Positions 26,260 to 35,308 are shown, counted from the first letter of the stretch. The stretch: 64,000 bases of DNA from G965214625 sp965214625 (GCA_965214625.1 OZ243962.1:1240001-1304000); one strand, 5' to 3'. Notes: generated by a model not told the origin, from the sequence alone. A program made the numbers and translations.

Positions 26260-27417
26260 TCACGTCGTCGACGTGATCGACGTTCGCGCGTCTGCCAGTT
26301 CGGTTTCGGCAATCACCTGATCGACGACTGCCCGCAACGCTTCGCGATTGTCCAGACCATCCAACACCGCCTGTCGGTAAACATCTTCCTGCCGGTCTGC
26401 ACTGTTGCCCTGCGCAATGATACGTGGAAGCCGCGCAAGGGCTGCCTCACAGCCGAGCGCACTCGCATCATCACGAAGCAGGGACATGAGTTCGGCCACC
26501 AGTTCCTCGACATCGACTCGTCCATCCCGCCCGTTCCAGTGCGGCAGAAATGCGAAAGTCCCGTAGCGCTGCGCCAACCAGCGCCCCTCCTCGACTGACT
26601 CGGACGGCAGGTCCTCCAACCGATCCCCGGCATCCAGCCTCTCGTTCAGGTGACGGATGAGGCACGCATAGAGGGCCACGATAGCCACGGCGTCCTCGAT
26701 CAAGGGACAGATATCGCAGATCCTGAGTTCGATGGTGGGGTAACTGACAGACGGACGAATATCCCATCGAAGCTCGCTGCCATCCTTGATCGCCCCAATC
26801 GCAAGATAGCGCTCCACTACGGCATCATAATCACGGCGCGTACGCATCACAGGTGGGGTGCCGGTGCGTGGCAGTGCAGTAGTCACCATCTGTCGGTATG
26901 ACTTGAGCCCGGTCAGTCGCCCCCCGTGAAAGGGCGACGAACAGGAGAGCACCAAAAACACCGCCAGATAACCGCGCAGCGCATGCATCACTTCGATTCT
27001 GCGGTTATCATCACCGAATCCGGCATGGATGTGCATCCCGCCGATAAAGAACTGTCGCACGCTGTCCTGCATCTCGACCTCGACTGACTGATAACGCGCT
27101 TTCTCGGTCACCTTCTGGTCCTGCCAACGGGCCCACGGGTGCGTCGACGATGCAATGATCTGCGTGCCGTGCACCCGTGCAGCGTCGATCACGCAGCGTC
27201 GCAGCTCTGTGAGGGTCTGCTCGATCTCGGCGACCGAGGCGCAGACCTTGGTATTGGTCTCGATTTGCGACCGCAAAAATTCATTGACCACCTTGTTCTC
27301 GCCCGCCCGGTCGCTCGCCTGGACCAGGATATGCTTGTCGGGGTCGGGCACCACGTCTCGTGATGCCGGATCAACGATCATCAGTTCTTCTTCAATACCC
27401 AAGGTAATATCTGCCAT
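26260..27417 (-). CDS. GCS2-family carboxylate-amine ligase (YbdK-like glutamate-cysteine ligase)
   Basis: This 385-residue ATP-dependent ligase of the GCS2 family begins ADITLGIEEELMIVDP, with the acidic GIEEE motif that binds metal and ATP. It contains ETNTKVCASVAEIE, ASSTHPWARW, GGMHIHAGFGD and ELRICD. YbdK and EgtA-like relatives join the gamma-carboxyl of glutamate to cysteine, usually weakly in YbdK. The ATG at 27417 is preferred because it reproduces the family N-terminus; an upstream TTG-type start would add ten residues. The gene follows the phytochelatin-synthase-like gene by 113 bases on the same strand, suggesting a shared thiol-peptide role. Its GC content looks higher than that of its neighbours. 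Confidence 0.87.
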   Translation of the reverse strand: MADITLGIEEELMIVDPASRDVVPDPDKHILVQASDRAGENKVVNEFLRSQIETNTKVCASVAEIEQTLTELRRCVIDAARVHGTQIIASSTHPWARWQDQKVTEKARYQSVEVEMQDSVRQFFIGGMHIHAGFGDDNRRIEVMHALRGYLAVFLVLSCSSPFHGGRLTGLKSYRQMVTTALPRTGTPPVMRTRRDYDAVVERYLAIGAIKDGSELRWDIRPSVSYPTIELRICDICPLIEDAVAIVALYACLIRHLNERLDAGDRLEDLPSESVEEGRWLAQRYGTFAFLPHWNGRDGRVDVEELVAELMSLLRDDASALGCEAALARLPRIIAQGNSADRQEDVYRQAVLDGLDNREALRAVVDQVIAETELADARTSITSTT

Positions 27418-27530
27418 CGCGTTACAAGCACCCCAATGAAAATTCAATGTAACCCTGACCAGTCCCAGCGCTTGCGAGATAAGCGGAGGGGCCCCCCGTG
27501 GTCCACGACGTGATTCGACCCTTCATCGGA

Positions 27531-28316
27531 CTACTCCCCTTCCGAGACCAGGAGATAGCCGCGGTTCTCGACCGTATCAAAGGTCCGCATCGCCGCAATC
27601 AGGTCGTCGGCCGCAACCCACACCCAGGGTGCTCGGTTGGGATTGACATCCATGATGAGAAAGGAATCGCTTTCCCTATCGTAGGCCCCCAGCGGCGAGA
27701 TATGACCACCCCCCTGCTGGCCCAATGACTTACGCGCATAGTTGATCAGCACAAAGTCGTCAGTCGTGGTGAGGTTCGTGGTCAGTTCTCCCCGGATCAC
27801 CGTCGCATCCGCACCATCGTCCACAACCCGAACCACTACCTGAAGGCCGTGGCTGCGCAGCACTTGCGCAAGTTGATGCAATTGCAGCCCGAAGTCACGC
27901 TTCGGTGCACCGCCCATCGCAATGGGCTTGCCGAGCACCTCAAGCCTCGACTTGGTGTCGTCGCCAAGGACGTTATTCGGCGTATACTTTCCGTAGAACG
28001 GATCAGCGCCCTCCGATAGCCAGGCCATCTCGTGCCGCGCGATGGACTGCCGATCAACCGGCAACCCGTCCCGCTTGCCGAGACGCAACGCGTTGAGCAC
28101 GATCGCCGAAGAGACCGGACCACAGAATATTGCGTTGTCCTGGCTGATGAAATGGTTACTCAGCGGGAAGAAGTCCGCCTTGTGGGCTGCACGGGCCAAC
28201 CGGGTCAGGCTCCCGGAGGACTGCCATTCGACAAGATCTGCCGGATGACCCGCCATCGGAAACACCACGAGACTGCACAGCAATGGCAGCAGCCTTGTGA
28301 GGATGCCGGCATTCAT
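27531..28316 (-). CDS. Phytochelatin-synthase-like cysteine peptidase/transpeptidase with signal peptide
   Basis: This 261-residue protein has an N-terminal signal peptide (about residues 1-26), so it is probably periplasmic. The rest matches the catalytic domain of bacterial phytochelatin synthases such as the Nostoc protein: DFFPLSNHFISQDNAIFCG with catalytic Cys65, GGGHISPLGAYD with His205, and FLIMDVNPNRAPWVWV with Asp223. The H-to-D spacing of 18 equals that of the Nostoc enzyme as I recall it, while Cys-to-His is about 27 residues longer. Prokaryotic members mainly cleave glycine from glutathione to give gamma-glutamylcysteine, with weak phytochelatin synthesis. The GCS2 gene downstream makes the same dipeptide by ligation. 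Metal or oxidant control is possible but not visible. Confidence 0.87.
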   Translation of the reverse strand: MNAGILTRLLPLLCSLVVFPMAGHPADLVEWQSSGSLTRLARAAHKADFFPLSNHFISQDNAIFCGPVSSAIVLNALRLGKRDGLPVDRQSIARHEMAWLSEGADPFYGKYTPNNVLGDDTKSRLEVLGKPIAMGGAPKRDFGLQLHQLAQVLRSHGLQVVVRVVDDGADATVIRGELTTNLTTTDDFVLINYARKSLGQQGGGHISPLGAYDRESDSFLIMDVNPNRAPWVWVAADDLIAAMRTFDTVENRGYLLVSEGE

Positions 28317-28879
28317 TCTGCCCTGCCCGTTCGAGTCATTTCATTGAAGTCGCAGATAGGGAATGGAAGTTCAGGCGTGGTCATCGAAGTCTGTTGATAC
28401 ACCCTTCGCAGGGAGTGGATGAGTCTGAAGTTGTGAATACCGACCCTGACATTAACCGTCACGTGTTCTTGTTGTCAATAACCCGCATCTACTGTCAACA
28501 CCGTTTCTTTTTGTCCCGATTTAATCGGAGTCATCTGAATAACGGGTGAATGACCAAGGTGATGTGTTCAATGGATCGACACGGCCCGGCCCATCGTAGC
28601 GGTTCTGGAAAGCAAGACGGCCACAACGGTTGATATGCCCGACAGCAACTCACGGGAATAGAGGGCAAGACAGGATAAACGGGACAGAACGTCCCGTTGT
28701 TCGTACGCATCTTTAGGCTCGGCCATCGACCCTCTACCGCGATCACCCTGAATGGAACATCGTGAAAAAGACAACGCCGCACGGCAACTTGGGCATGACC
28801 CGGAGCAAACGGTTTCATTCTTTTTGCCTCCTCCCTTTCTTCTGGTAATTCGCCTGAAAGAAGTGTTAGGCTTTATACA
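28317..28879. other. Long divergent intergenic region before the phytochelatin-synthase-like gene
   Basis: The 563 bases separate the minus-strand thiol-peptide genes from a plus-strand NTF2-like gene. I see no convincing gene. A 52-codon minus-strand frame (start near 28726) has no recognisable features. One perfect hairpin is listed separately (28678-28698). Both promoters should lie here. Confidence 0.45.
28678..28698. repeat. Perfect inverted repeat (8-bp arms, 5-base loop)
   Basis: AACGGGAC (28678-28685) and GTCCCGTT (28691-28698) form a perfect stem around AGAAC. No T-run follows on either strand, so it is a weak terminator candidate. It could equally be an operator or an RNA hairpin. 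Confidence 0.5.
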
Positions 28880-29245
28880 ATGGTAATCAACGGGAAAATA
28901 GCAGAGAATTTTGCAACTCAATGGGTTAACGCCTGGAATGCGCACGATATTGATCAAATTCTTTCGCACTATACGGAGGATTTTGAAATGTTCTCACCTG
29001 TGATAGCCGCCCGAATGGGGATTGCTTCGGGGATGTTGAAAGGAAAAGCGGCCATGAGAGAGTATTGGTTGCTGGGCTTGGATAGAAATCCCGCACTCCA
29101 CTTTTCCATTATCAATGTACTCATGGGCGTATGCAGCATCACGATCAATTACGAAGGGCACAAGGGGCTGTCTGCCGAAACCTTCTTCTTGAACGACGAG
29201 GGGAAAGTTTATCGAGCTTATGCTCACTATGTATCGTGCATTTAG
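28880..29245 (+). CDS. NTF2-like (SnoaL-type) small protein
   Basis: This 121-residue protein has the NTF2/SnoaL cone fold pattern: the opening helix FATQWVNAWNAHDIDQILSH, then YTEDFEMFSPV, a GKAAMREYW loop, and late beta strands ending AETFFLNDEGKVYRAYAHY. Such proteins are small enzymes or binding proteins of diverse use, and no function can be given. It is a lone plus-strand gene between two minus-strand genes. Its base composition looks more AT-rich than that of the flanking genes, which could mean recent acquisition. Confidence 0.75.
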   Translation: MVINGKIAENFATQWVNAWNAHDIDQILSHYTEDFEMFSPVIAARMGIASGMLKGKAAMREYWLLGLDRNPALHFSIINVLMGVCSITINYEGHKGLSAETFFLNDEGKVYRAYAHYVSCI

Positions 29246-29490
29246 AAATTCAACAATTGTTGTGCAAACTGTCGAGATAACGTGTTTCTGACGAAACCAA
29301 ACGATTCCGATGTCACTGGATAACCGACCCGTGCTGTTGGGTGATACTTCGAAAAACGCCGGCAAGATCCATGAAAAAAGCATTCTTCCTTTAAACTCAG
29401 TGGAATTTGGTTTCGAAAAACAACAGGCCGGGGCACCTGCTCTGCGAGTGCGTCTGCCCAGCTGGTTATCCAGCAATGAAACCCCTCCGC

Positions 29491-30660
29491 TTAGGAAAAA
29501 GCCTGCAACCCGGTCTGTGCCCGACCCAATATAAGCGTGTGGATATCATGCGTCCCTTCATACGTGTTGACCGTTTCAAGATTGTTCATGTGTCGAATGA
29601 CATGATATTCATCGGAGATACCATTGCCACCGTGCATGTCCCGTGCCATCCTGGCAATATCCAGTGCCTTGCCACAGTTGTTTCTTTTGATAAGCGAGAT
29701 ATTCTCAACCGCACAGGTCTGTGCATCCAATAACCTGCCAACACGCAGACACGCCTGCAATGCCAGCGTGATCTCCGTTTGCATCTCCACCAACTTCTTC
29801 TGAATCAGTTGGTTCTGGGCCAAGGGCCGTCCAAACTGCGTCCGCTCCAGGGTATAGCTTCTCGCCGCCTCCCAGCAAAATTCCGCTGCACCGATCACCC
29901 CCCAGGCAATGCCATAACGTGCCTTGGTAAGACAACCAAAGGGTCCCTTTAAACCCTGCACATTCGGCAACAGATTTTCCTTGGGAACAAACACATCCTG
30001 CATTACAATTTCTCCCGTGCTGGAAGCACGAAGGCTCATTTTCCCCTCAATCTTCGGGGTGCTGAGCCCCGCCATCCCCCGTTCAAGGATAAAGCCTCGA
30101 ATAACCCCCTCAAGTTTCGCCCAGACAATCGCGACATCAGCGATGGGGGCGTTACTGATCCACATCTTGCTTCCCTTCAGCTGATAACCACCCTCCACTT
30201 TCCGGGCATGCGTTGTCATGCCAGCGGGATCGGAACCGTGGTCCGGCTCCGTCAACCCAAAGCATCCGATCAGTTCTCCGGTGGCCAGTCTGGGCAGATA
30301 CTTCCTGCGTTGCTGTTCATTTCCATAGGCATAAATGGGATACATGACCAATGAGGACTGTACGCTCATTGCAGACCGGTAGCCACTGTCCACCCGCTCG
30401 ACTTCACGCGCCACCAAGCCATAACAGACTTGACTCATCCCGGCGCATCCGTACTCCTGCGGCAAAGTACTTCCAAGCATGCCCAGTTCTCCGAAACGCC
30501 GCATAATGCCCGTATCGAATTTCTCATGTCGATTTGCCTCAATGATTCCCGGCATCAGAAAATCATCGCAAAACGCCCTGATGCTGTCCCGGACCAATCT
30601 TTCCTCTTCCAGAAGCTGCGTCTCGAAGCCGAACGGGTCCTGCCAATCAAAGGGGTACAT
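29491..30660 (-). CDS. gcdH: Glutaryl-CoA dehydrogenase GcdH
   Basis: This 389-residue FAD acyl-CoA dehydrogenase probably oxidises and decarboxylates glutaryl-CoA to crotonyl-CoA in lysine and tryptophan breakdown. It begins FDWQDPFGFETQLLEEER, typical of GcdH. It contains GCFGLTEPDHGSDPAGM, KMWISNAPIADVAIVWAK, RTQFGRPLAQNQLIQKKL and the C-terminal HGGNGISDEYHVIRHMNN. The catalytic Glu lies in NTYEGTHDIHTLILGRA. GcdH is normally about 390-395 residues. The neighbours are ubiB and an NTF2-like gene, so it does not sit in an obvious glutarate operon. Confidence 0.9.
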   Translation of the reverse strand: MYPFDWQDPFGFETQLLEEERLVRDSIRAFCDDFLMPGIIEANRHEKFDTGIMRRFGELGMLGSTLPQEYGCAGMSQVCYGLVAREVERVDSGYRSAMSVQSSLVMYPIYAYGNEQQRRKYLPRLATGELIGCFGLTEPDHGSDPAGMTTHARKVEGGYQLKGSKMWISNAPIADVAIVWAKLEGVIRGFILERGMAGLSTPKIEGKMSLRASSTGEIVMQDVFVPKENLLPNVQGLKGPFGCLTKARYGIAWGVIGAAEFCWEAARSYTLERTQFGRPLAQNQLIQKKLVEMQTEITLALQACLRVGRLLDAQTCAVENISLIKRNNCGKALDIARMARDMHGGNGISDEYHVIRHMNNLETVNTYEGTHDIHTLILGRAQTGLQAFS

Positions 30661-30729
30661 GGTTGTTTTAGCCTCTACTTTCTCAACTGCCAGTGAAATA
30701 GCGTCACATTCGAATGGGAGCGTATTGAA

Positions 30730-32379
30730 TCAGTCATCCGAGGGCAGCTTGCCCCACCAGCCATTAATCACAAACCCGATCCCGACTATCACCGCAACCC
30801 AGCCATGGAGCGGCATTGTGGTCACATCCTGCCTGTCAGGCAACAACAGTACACCAATGACCAACAATCCGGTACCCAAAATGACTGACATGATTTTTCG
30901 TTGCAGTGATGCCAGCGATTTTCTGACTTTTTGTATTTCCATGTCTCTTGTTTGAATGATCATCTCCTCATTTTTGATACGATACATGATCTGATGGGTG
31001 ATCGCGGGTATTTCCGGCGCCAATGTGAACAAATTCGGCAGTTCCCTGCGGAGGGTTCGAATCGCTGCCCGCGGGCCAATCTGCTCACTCATCCATTTTT
31101 CCAGAAATGGTTTGGCCGTCTCCCACAAGTCCAGTTCAGGATAAAGCTGACGACCCAATCCCTCAATATTCAGCAGGGTTTTTTGCAGTAAAACAAGTTG
31201 AGGTTGAACCGGCATCTTGAATCGCCTCGCGACACTGAACAAATCAACCAGAAAGCTGCCGAAGGAAATTTCGCTGATCGGTCGAGCAAAAATCGGTTCG
31301 CACACCGTACGGATCGCACCTTCAAAATCTTCTGTTTGGGTGCTTGGAGGCACCCAGCCCGCCCGAATGTGTGCCTCGGCAACACCGCGGTAGTCCCGAT
31401 CGAAAAAGGCCAGTAAGTTTTCTGCCAGATATCGTTTATCCGCTGTACCGAGCGTGCCCATGATCCCAAAATCCACCGCCCGATATTGACCGTTCGGTGC
31501 GACAAATATATTTCCCGGGTGCATGTCCGCATGGAAAAAACCATCCCTGAAAGCCTGTGTAAAAAAAATCTCCACGCCATTGTGTGCCAACTTGCGTAGG
31601 TCGATCCCTGCCGCCTTGATCTGTGCAATATCCCGAATCGGAATACCGTATACCCTTTCCATGACCATGACATTGCTGTACGTATGTTCCCAATAGATAT
31701 CCGGCACATAAATCAAATCAGAATTCTTGAAATTGATTTTCAACTGACTGGCATTGGCCGCCTCGCGCTTGAGGTCAAGCTCATCATGAATCGTCCGGTC
31801 ATAATCCTCGACAATCTCGTCGGGCTTGAAGCGTTTTCCTTCATCCCAATACTTCAGTGCGATGGACGCAAGCGTGTGCAGCAGTTCCAAATCCCGTTCG
31901 ATGATCGATTCCACGTCCGGTCTCAACACTTTCACCACGACCTCGGCCCCATCGAGCAGCTCCGCATAGTGCACCTGTGCGATGGACGCCGATGCGGTCG
32001 ATTCCATCTCAAAATGACGGAAATGGAGATCCATCGACTCACCATAGGTCGATTCGATGATTTTCTTGGCCTGCTCTCCGGAGAAAGGGGGCACCTTGTC
32101 TTGCAACCGAGTCAGGGCTTGCGCGATGTCAGCAGGCAGCAGATCAGGCCGTGTCGACAGGACTTGTCCAAATTTGATAAATACCGGCCCGAGCTCTTCC
32201 AGTGCCAGGCACAGCCGTTCACCCCTGGGGATTTTCCGATAGGCCTTGCGGCTGCCGGGAATCAATCGGAATAAATACGCATAGGGTCGAAAGAGCGGTA
32301 TTGCAGAGACCATCTCATCGAGATTGTATTTCACGAAAATACGAATGATCCGAAGCAGATGAAAGAAATTTCCCGTCAT
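30730..32379 (-). CDS. ubiB: Ubiquinone biosynthesis ATPase/kinase-like protein UbiB
   Basis: UbiB is a membrane-anchored ABC1/ADCK atypical kinase needed for aerobic ubiquinone synthesis. The 549-residue protein has the KxGQ-type motif FIKFGQVLSTRPDLLP, an Ala-rich loop (STASASIAQVHYAELL), VVKVLRPDVES, the catalytic-loop-like ADMHPGNIFV and the metal-binding AVDFGIMG. Two C-terminal membrane helices follow (VILGTGLLVIGVLLL and GWVAVIVGIGFVINGW). It overlaps ubiJ by ATGA and is the last gene of ubiE-ubiJ-ubiB. Confidence 0.95.
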   Translation of the reverse strand: MTGNFFHLLRIIRIFVKYNLDEMVSAIPLFRPYAYLFRLIPGSRKAYRKIPRGERLCLALEELGPVFIKFGQVLSTRPDLLPADIAQALTRLQDKVPPFSGEQAKKIIESTYGESMDLHFRHFEMESTASASIAQVHYAELLDGAEVVVKVLRPDVESIIERDLELLHTLASIALKYWDEGKRFKPDEIVEDYDRTIHDELDLKREAANASQLKINFKNSDLIYVPDIYWEHTYSNVMVMERVYGIPIRDIAQIKAAGIDLRKLAHNGVEIFFTQAFRDGFFHADMHPGNIFVAPNGQYRAVDFGIMGTLGTADKRYLAENLLAFFDRDYRGVAEAHIRAGWVPPSTQTEDFEGAIRTVCEPIFARPISEISFGSFLVDLFSVARRFKMPVQPQLVLLQKTLLNIEGLGRQLYPELDLWETAKPFLEKWMSEQIGPRAAIRTLRRELPNLFTLAPEIPAITHQIMYRIKNEEMIIQTRDMEIQKVRKSLASLQRKIMSVILGTGLLVIGVLLLPDRQDVTTMPLHGWVAVIVGIGFVINGWWGKLPSDD

Positions 32380-32996
32380 CTTACATTCCCTGACTGCGAA
32401 ATCGATCGGGTCAATCTGTCCACTTTCCGCTCGATGCGATCGACTTCCTCACGCAGCCGGTTAACCGCATTTTCATGGCGTTCCATCGCCAAAGGGGTCA
32501 CAAGCCATCGCTTTTCCTCCTTCAGGTAGTCCCCCAGATTCTCCCGTGTCAAGGCCGCGGATTGAGCCAGCCAGCCATCGATATCCCGGACCACATTGCC
32601 CAGTTTTCTGCTTGGCATATCACCGAGGTAGTGGGATAGCAACTCCTCCCAATCCAGATCAAACTGCGCAACAATCCGTTGAAATGCCTGACCGGCTTCC
32701 GCATTGCCTTCCATGGTGACCGTTCCTCCGGACAAAACATCGCTTTTTGCGCCCTGGGCCGCCAATCGGATGAAGGCACTGAGCGGCCCGCGCAACAGCA
32801 CATCGGGGTCGCCATCCACTTTTTCGGCTATTTCAATCCCCTGCTCCCCCGGGAGCATAAACAACGTGAAAACAGGCGCAGTCAGATCAATTCTGATCAC
32901 GGTCCCCTCCAGCGCTGACAACTTCTCCCTTGTATCCGGATCAAGATCAATCAGTTTTTTGGAAACCCGATCGAGAATTTGATACACAGTCGTCAC
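32376..32996 (-). CDS. ubiJ: Ubiquinone biosynthesis accessory factor UbiJ
   Basis: This 206-residue protein has an N-terminal SCP2 lipid-binding domain (about residues 10-110, with PVFTLFMLPGEQGIEIAEKV and DVLLRGPLSAFIRLAAQGA). A C-terminal coiled coil (NAVNRLREEVDRIERKVDRL) precedes the end. UbiJ with UbiK organises the soluble ubiquinone synthesis complex and binds its lipid intermediates. It starts with GTG, eight bases after ubiE, and overlaps ubiB by four bases. This is the standard gammaproteobacterial order. Confidence 0.93.
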   Translation of the reverse strand: MTTVYQILDRVSKKLIDLDPDTREKLSALEGTVIRIDLTAPVFTLFMLPGEQGIEIAEKVDGDPDVLLRGPLSAFIRLAAQGAKSDVLSGGTVTMEGNAEAGQAFQRIVAQFDLDWEELLSHYLGDMPSRKLGNVVRDIDGWLAQSAALTRENLGDYLKEEKRWLVTPLAMERHENAVNRLREEVDRIERKVDRLTRSISQSGNVR

Positions 32997-33004
32997 AGCG
33001 AAAA

Positions 33005-33775
33005 CTAAAACTTGAAACCAATATGCAGTGCAACGATCCCACCACTGAGATTATGTACCCTGACTTCGTCAAACCCGGCATCGAGCATCATTCCCTTGAG
33101 AGTCTGTTGGTCCGGATGCCGGCGAATCGACTCAACCAGATATTGGTAGCTTTGCTCGTCATTGGCAATGCACTTGCCCATTTTTGGAATGAGCTTGAAC
33201 GAATACAAATCATAAGCCTTCTGCAACAGCGGTAACACCGGTCTGGAAAACTCAAGGACCAGAAGCCGACCGCCGGTCCGGACAATACGACACATGGATT
33301 CCAGTGCCATTGATTTTCGTGTCACATTACGCAATCCGAATGCAATACTGACACAATGGAAGGACTCATCGGGGAAACACAGTCTTTCTGCATCAGCCAA
33401 GACAAAAAAACTATGACCGATGATCCCTGCATCAATGATCTTTCTCTTGCCCTGTTCCAGCATCGCAAGATTGATATCGGTCAGCACGAGCCGGCCGGAT
33501 TGACCCACCTGCCTTGCGAACAGTCTCGACAGATCACCACTCCCTGCTGCAACATCGAGTACCGCGTTCCCCGGCTTCAAACCGCTTTGTGATGCCGCAA
33601 AATGCTTCCAGGCCCGATGTATGCCCAATGACATGACATCATTCATCACATCATAACGAGAGGCAACCGACTGGAAAACATGCCCTACCAATCGGCTTTT
33701 TTCTGATTCCCGTACCTCGCGAAATCCAAAATGGGTTTGTTTCTCAGACGCGGTTTGGTCCCGAAAGTACGCCAC
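33005..33775 (-). CDS. ubiE: Demethylmenaquinone/2-octaprenyl-methoxybenzoquinol C-methyltransferase UbiE
   Basis: This 256-residue SAM-dependent methyltransferase serves ubiquinone and, where present, menaquinone synthesis. It opens with THFGFREVRESEKSRLVGHVF and the YDVMNDVMSLGIHRAWK motif of UbiE. The SAM-binding loop is VLDVAAGSGDLSRLFA, and VSIAFGLRNVTRK, GRLLVLEFSRP and the late YQYLVESIRRHPDQ follow. It starts with GTG at 33775. It heads the ubiE-ubiJ-ubiB operon, 17 bases after the DUF971 gene. Confidence 0.95.
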   Translation of the reverse strand: MAYFRDQTASEKQTHFGFREVRESEKSRLVGHVFQSVASRYDVMNDVMSLGIHRAWKHFAASQSGLKPGNAVLDVAAGSGDLSRLFARQVGQSGRLVLTDINLAMLEQGKRKIIDAGIIGHSFFVLADAERLCFPDESFHCVSIAFGLRNVTRKSMALESMCRIVRTGGRLLVLEFSRPVLPLLQKAYDLYSFKLIPKMGKCIANDEQSYQYLVESIRRHPDQQTLKGMMLDAGFDEVRVHNLSGGIVALHIGFKF

Positions 33776-33792
33776 TTGCTTATGACTTGTCC

Positions 33793-34158
33793 CTAGTCGC
33801 CCAGTGCTCTTTCGTATCCCGCAGCCTTCAGGCGATCCAGATAGCGCTGCCAGTTCTGTGCTTGATGCTTGCCCAGCGCATACAGCGTATCCCAGGAAAA
33901 AATGCCGGTCGCATGACCATCATCAAATCGAGGCTTGATCGCATAATTGCCCACCGGTTCGATCGTATCAATGTTGACTGACTCCTTCCCGGTCTGGAGT
34001 TTTTCTTGCCCGGGACCATGCCCCTGGACTTCCGCCGAGGGTGAATGGACCCTGAGATATTCACAACTCATCTCAAACGAGGCGCCATCATCAAAAGAGA
34101 CCCTGAGCATTCTGCTTCTCCGGTTCAGCGTAATTTCAGTGGGGTTGTACTGGCTCAT
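33793..34158 (-). CDS. DUF971 (GBBH-like N-terminal domain) protein
   Basis: This 121-residue protein matches the DUF971 family: PTEITLNRRSRMLRVSFDDG, FEMSCEYLRVHSPSAEVQGHG, IEPVGNYAIKPRFDDGHATG, and FSWDTLYALGKH. The domain is the zinc-binding N-terminal module of gamma-butyrobetaine hydroxylases and stands alone in many gammaproteobacteria, often beside ubiE. The Cys and His residues (C at about 30, H in FDDGHATG) could bind metal. The ATG at 34158 reproduces the family start. A longer frame upstream does not look like coding sequence. Confidence 0.88.
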   Translation of the reverse strand: MSQYNPTEITLNRRSRMLRVSFDDGASFEMSCEYLRVHSPSAEVQGHGPGQEKLQTGKESVNIDTIEPVGNYAIKPRFDDGHATGIFSWDTLYALGKHQAQNWQRYLDRLKAAGYERALGD

Positions 34159-34294
34159 CGTGGCATCCTGATGGGGTCGGTTTTCAGGGCAGGCCGTTGC
34201 AGTCGACAGGACATTTGCCTCATCTCTTTGCCCCGGAAACCGGCCCGACAGTGCGTGACAGTCGACCGACAAAAGGGGACGGCAACCATCCGGC

Positions 34295-35308
34295 TCAGGA
34301 CGGTTTCAGCCAATTGGCCACCTGCTCTGCATAATAGGTCAACACGCCATCACAGCCCGCGCGTTTAAAACTGTTCATCGCCTCCATCACCACGGCTTTC
34401 TCTTGTAACCAGCCGTTGTCACAGGCCGCCTTGAGCATGGCATACTCGCCACTGACGTGATAGGCGAACGTCGGTATCCCGAAAGCCGCTTTGGTTCGCC
34501 AGACGATGTCCAGATAGGGCAACCCTGGCTTGATCATAATCATGTCGGCTCCCTCGCTGATATCAAGGGCCACTTCCCGAAGGGCTTCATTGCCATTCGC
34601 CGGGTCCATCTGATAGCTGGTTTTGTCTGCCTTCGCAAGATTCTTGCTCGACCCGACCGCATGGCGAAACGGTCCATAGTAGCTGGAAGCATACTTGGCG
34701 GCATAGGCCAGTATACGAGTATGGCGATAACCGTTTTTCTCCAGTGCACGACGAATGCATCCGACCCGCCCGTCCATCATGTCCGACGGCGCGACCACAT
34801 CGGCCCCGGCCTGTGCATGTGACAGGGCCTGCTTCACCAAAACCGCGACTGTTTCGTCATTTTCAACATAACCGTGTTGATCGATCAGCCCGTCCTGACC
34901 GTGGCTGGTATAGGGGTCCAATGCCACATCGGTCATCACCCCCAACGCCGGCACTGCTTTCTTGATGGCTCTGATGGCTCTTTGGATCAACCCTTCGGCA
35001 TTCCATGCTTCCTTGGCATCCTCCGACTTGGCATCCTGCGGCGTCACCGGAAAAAGAACAACCGCCGGAATACCCAAATCATGATAGCGTCTGCATTTTT
35101 CAACCAGCACATCGGTACTCATTCGCACCACGCCGGGCATCGATGTGATCGCGTCCGTTTCGTTAACACCTTCCATCACAAAAACCGGCTGAATCAGATC
35201 ATTGACCGTCAGTACATTTTCCTGCATCAATCGCCTGCTGAAACTGTCCCGACGCATCCGACGGGGCCGGACGTCAGGAAAAACGGCCTGTTGGGAAGGA
35301 TATGCCAT
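34295..35308 (-). CDS. hemB: Delta-aminolevulinic acid dehydratase HemB
   Basis: HemB condenses two 5-aminolevulinate molecules to porphobilinogen for heme. The 337-residue protein has the RPRRMRRDSFSRRLMQE start and the two Schiff-base lysine regions, ADKTSYQMDPANGNEAL and MIMIKPGLPYLDI. The metal loop reads DVALDPYTSHGQDG and lacks the three zinc cysteines of the E. coli type. It resembles the magnesium-dependent Pseudomonas type. A GTG codon precedes the chosen ATG. It lies 15 bases after adk on the same strand. Confidence 0.95.
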   Translation of the reverse strand: MAYPSQQAVFPDVRPRRMRRDSFSRRLMQENVLTVNDLIQPVFVMEGVNETDAITSMPGVVRMSTDVLVEKCRRYHDLGIPAVVLFPVTPQDAKSEDAKEAWNAEGLIQRAIRAIKKAVPALGVMTDVALDPYTSHGQDGLIDQHGYVENDETVAVLVKQALSHAQAGADVVAPSDMMDGRVGCIRRALEKNGYRHTRILAYAAKYASSYYGPFRHAVGSSKNLAKADKTSYQMDPANGNEALREVALDISEGADMIMIKPGLPYLDIVWRTKAAFGIPTFAYHVSGEYAMLKAACDNGWLQEKAVVMEAMNSFKRAGCDGVLTYYAEQVANWLKPS

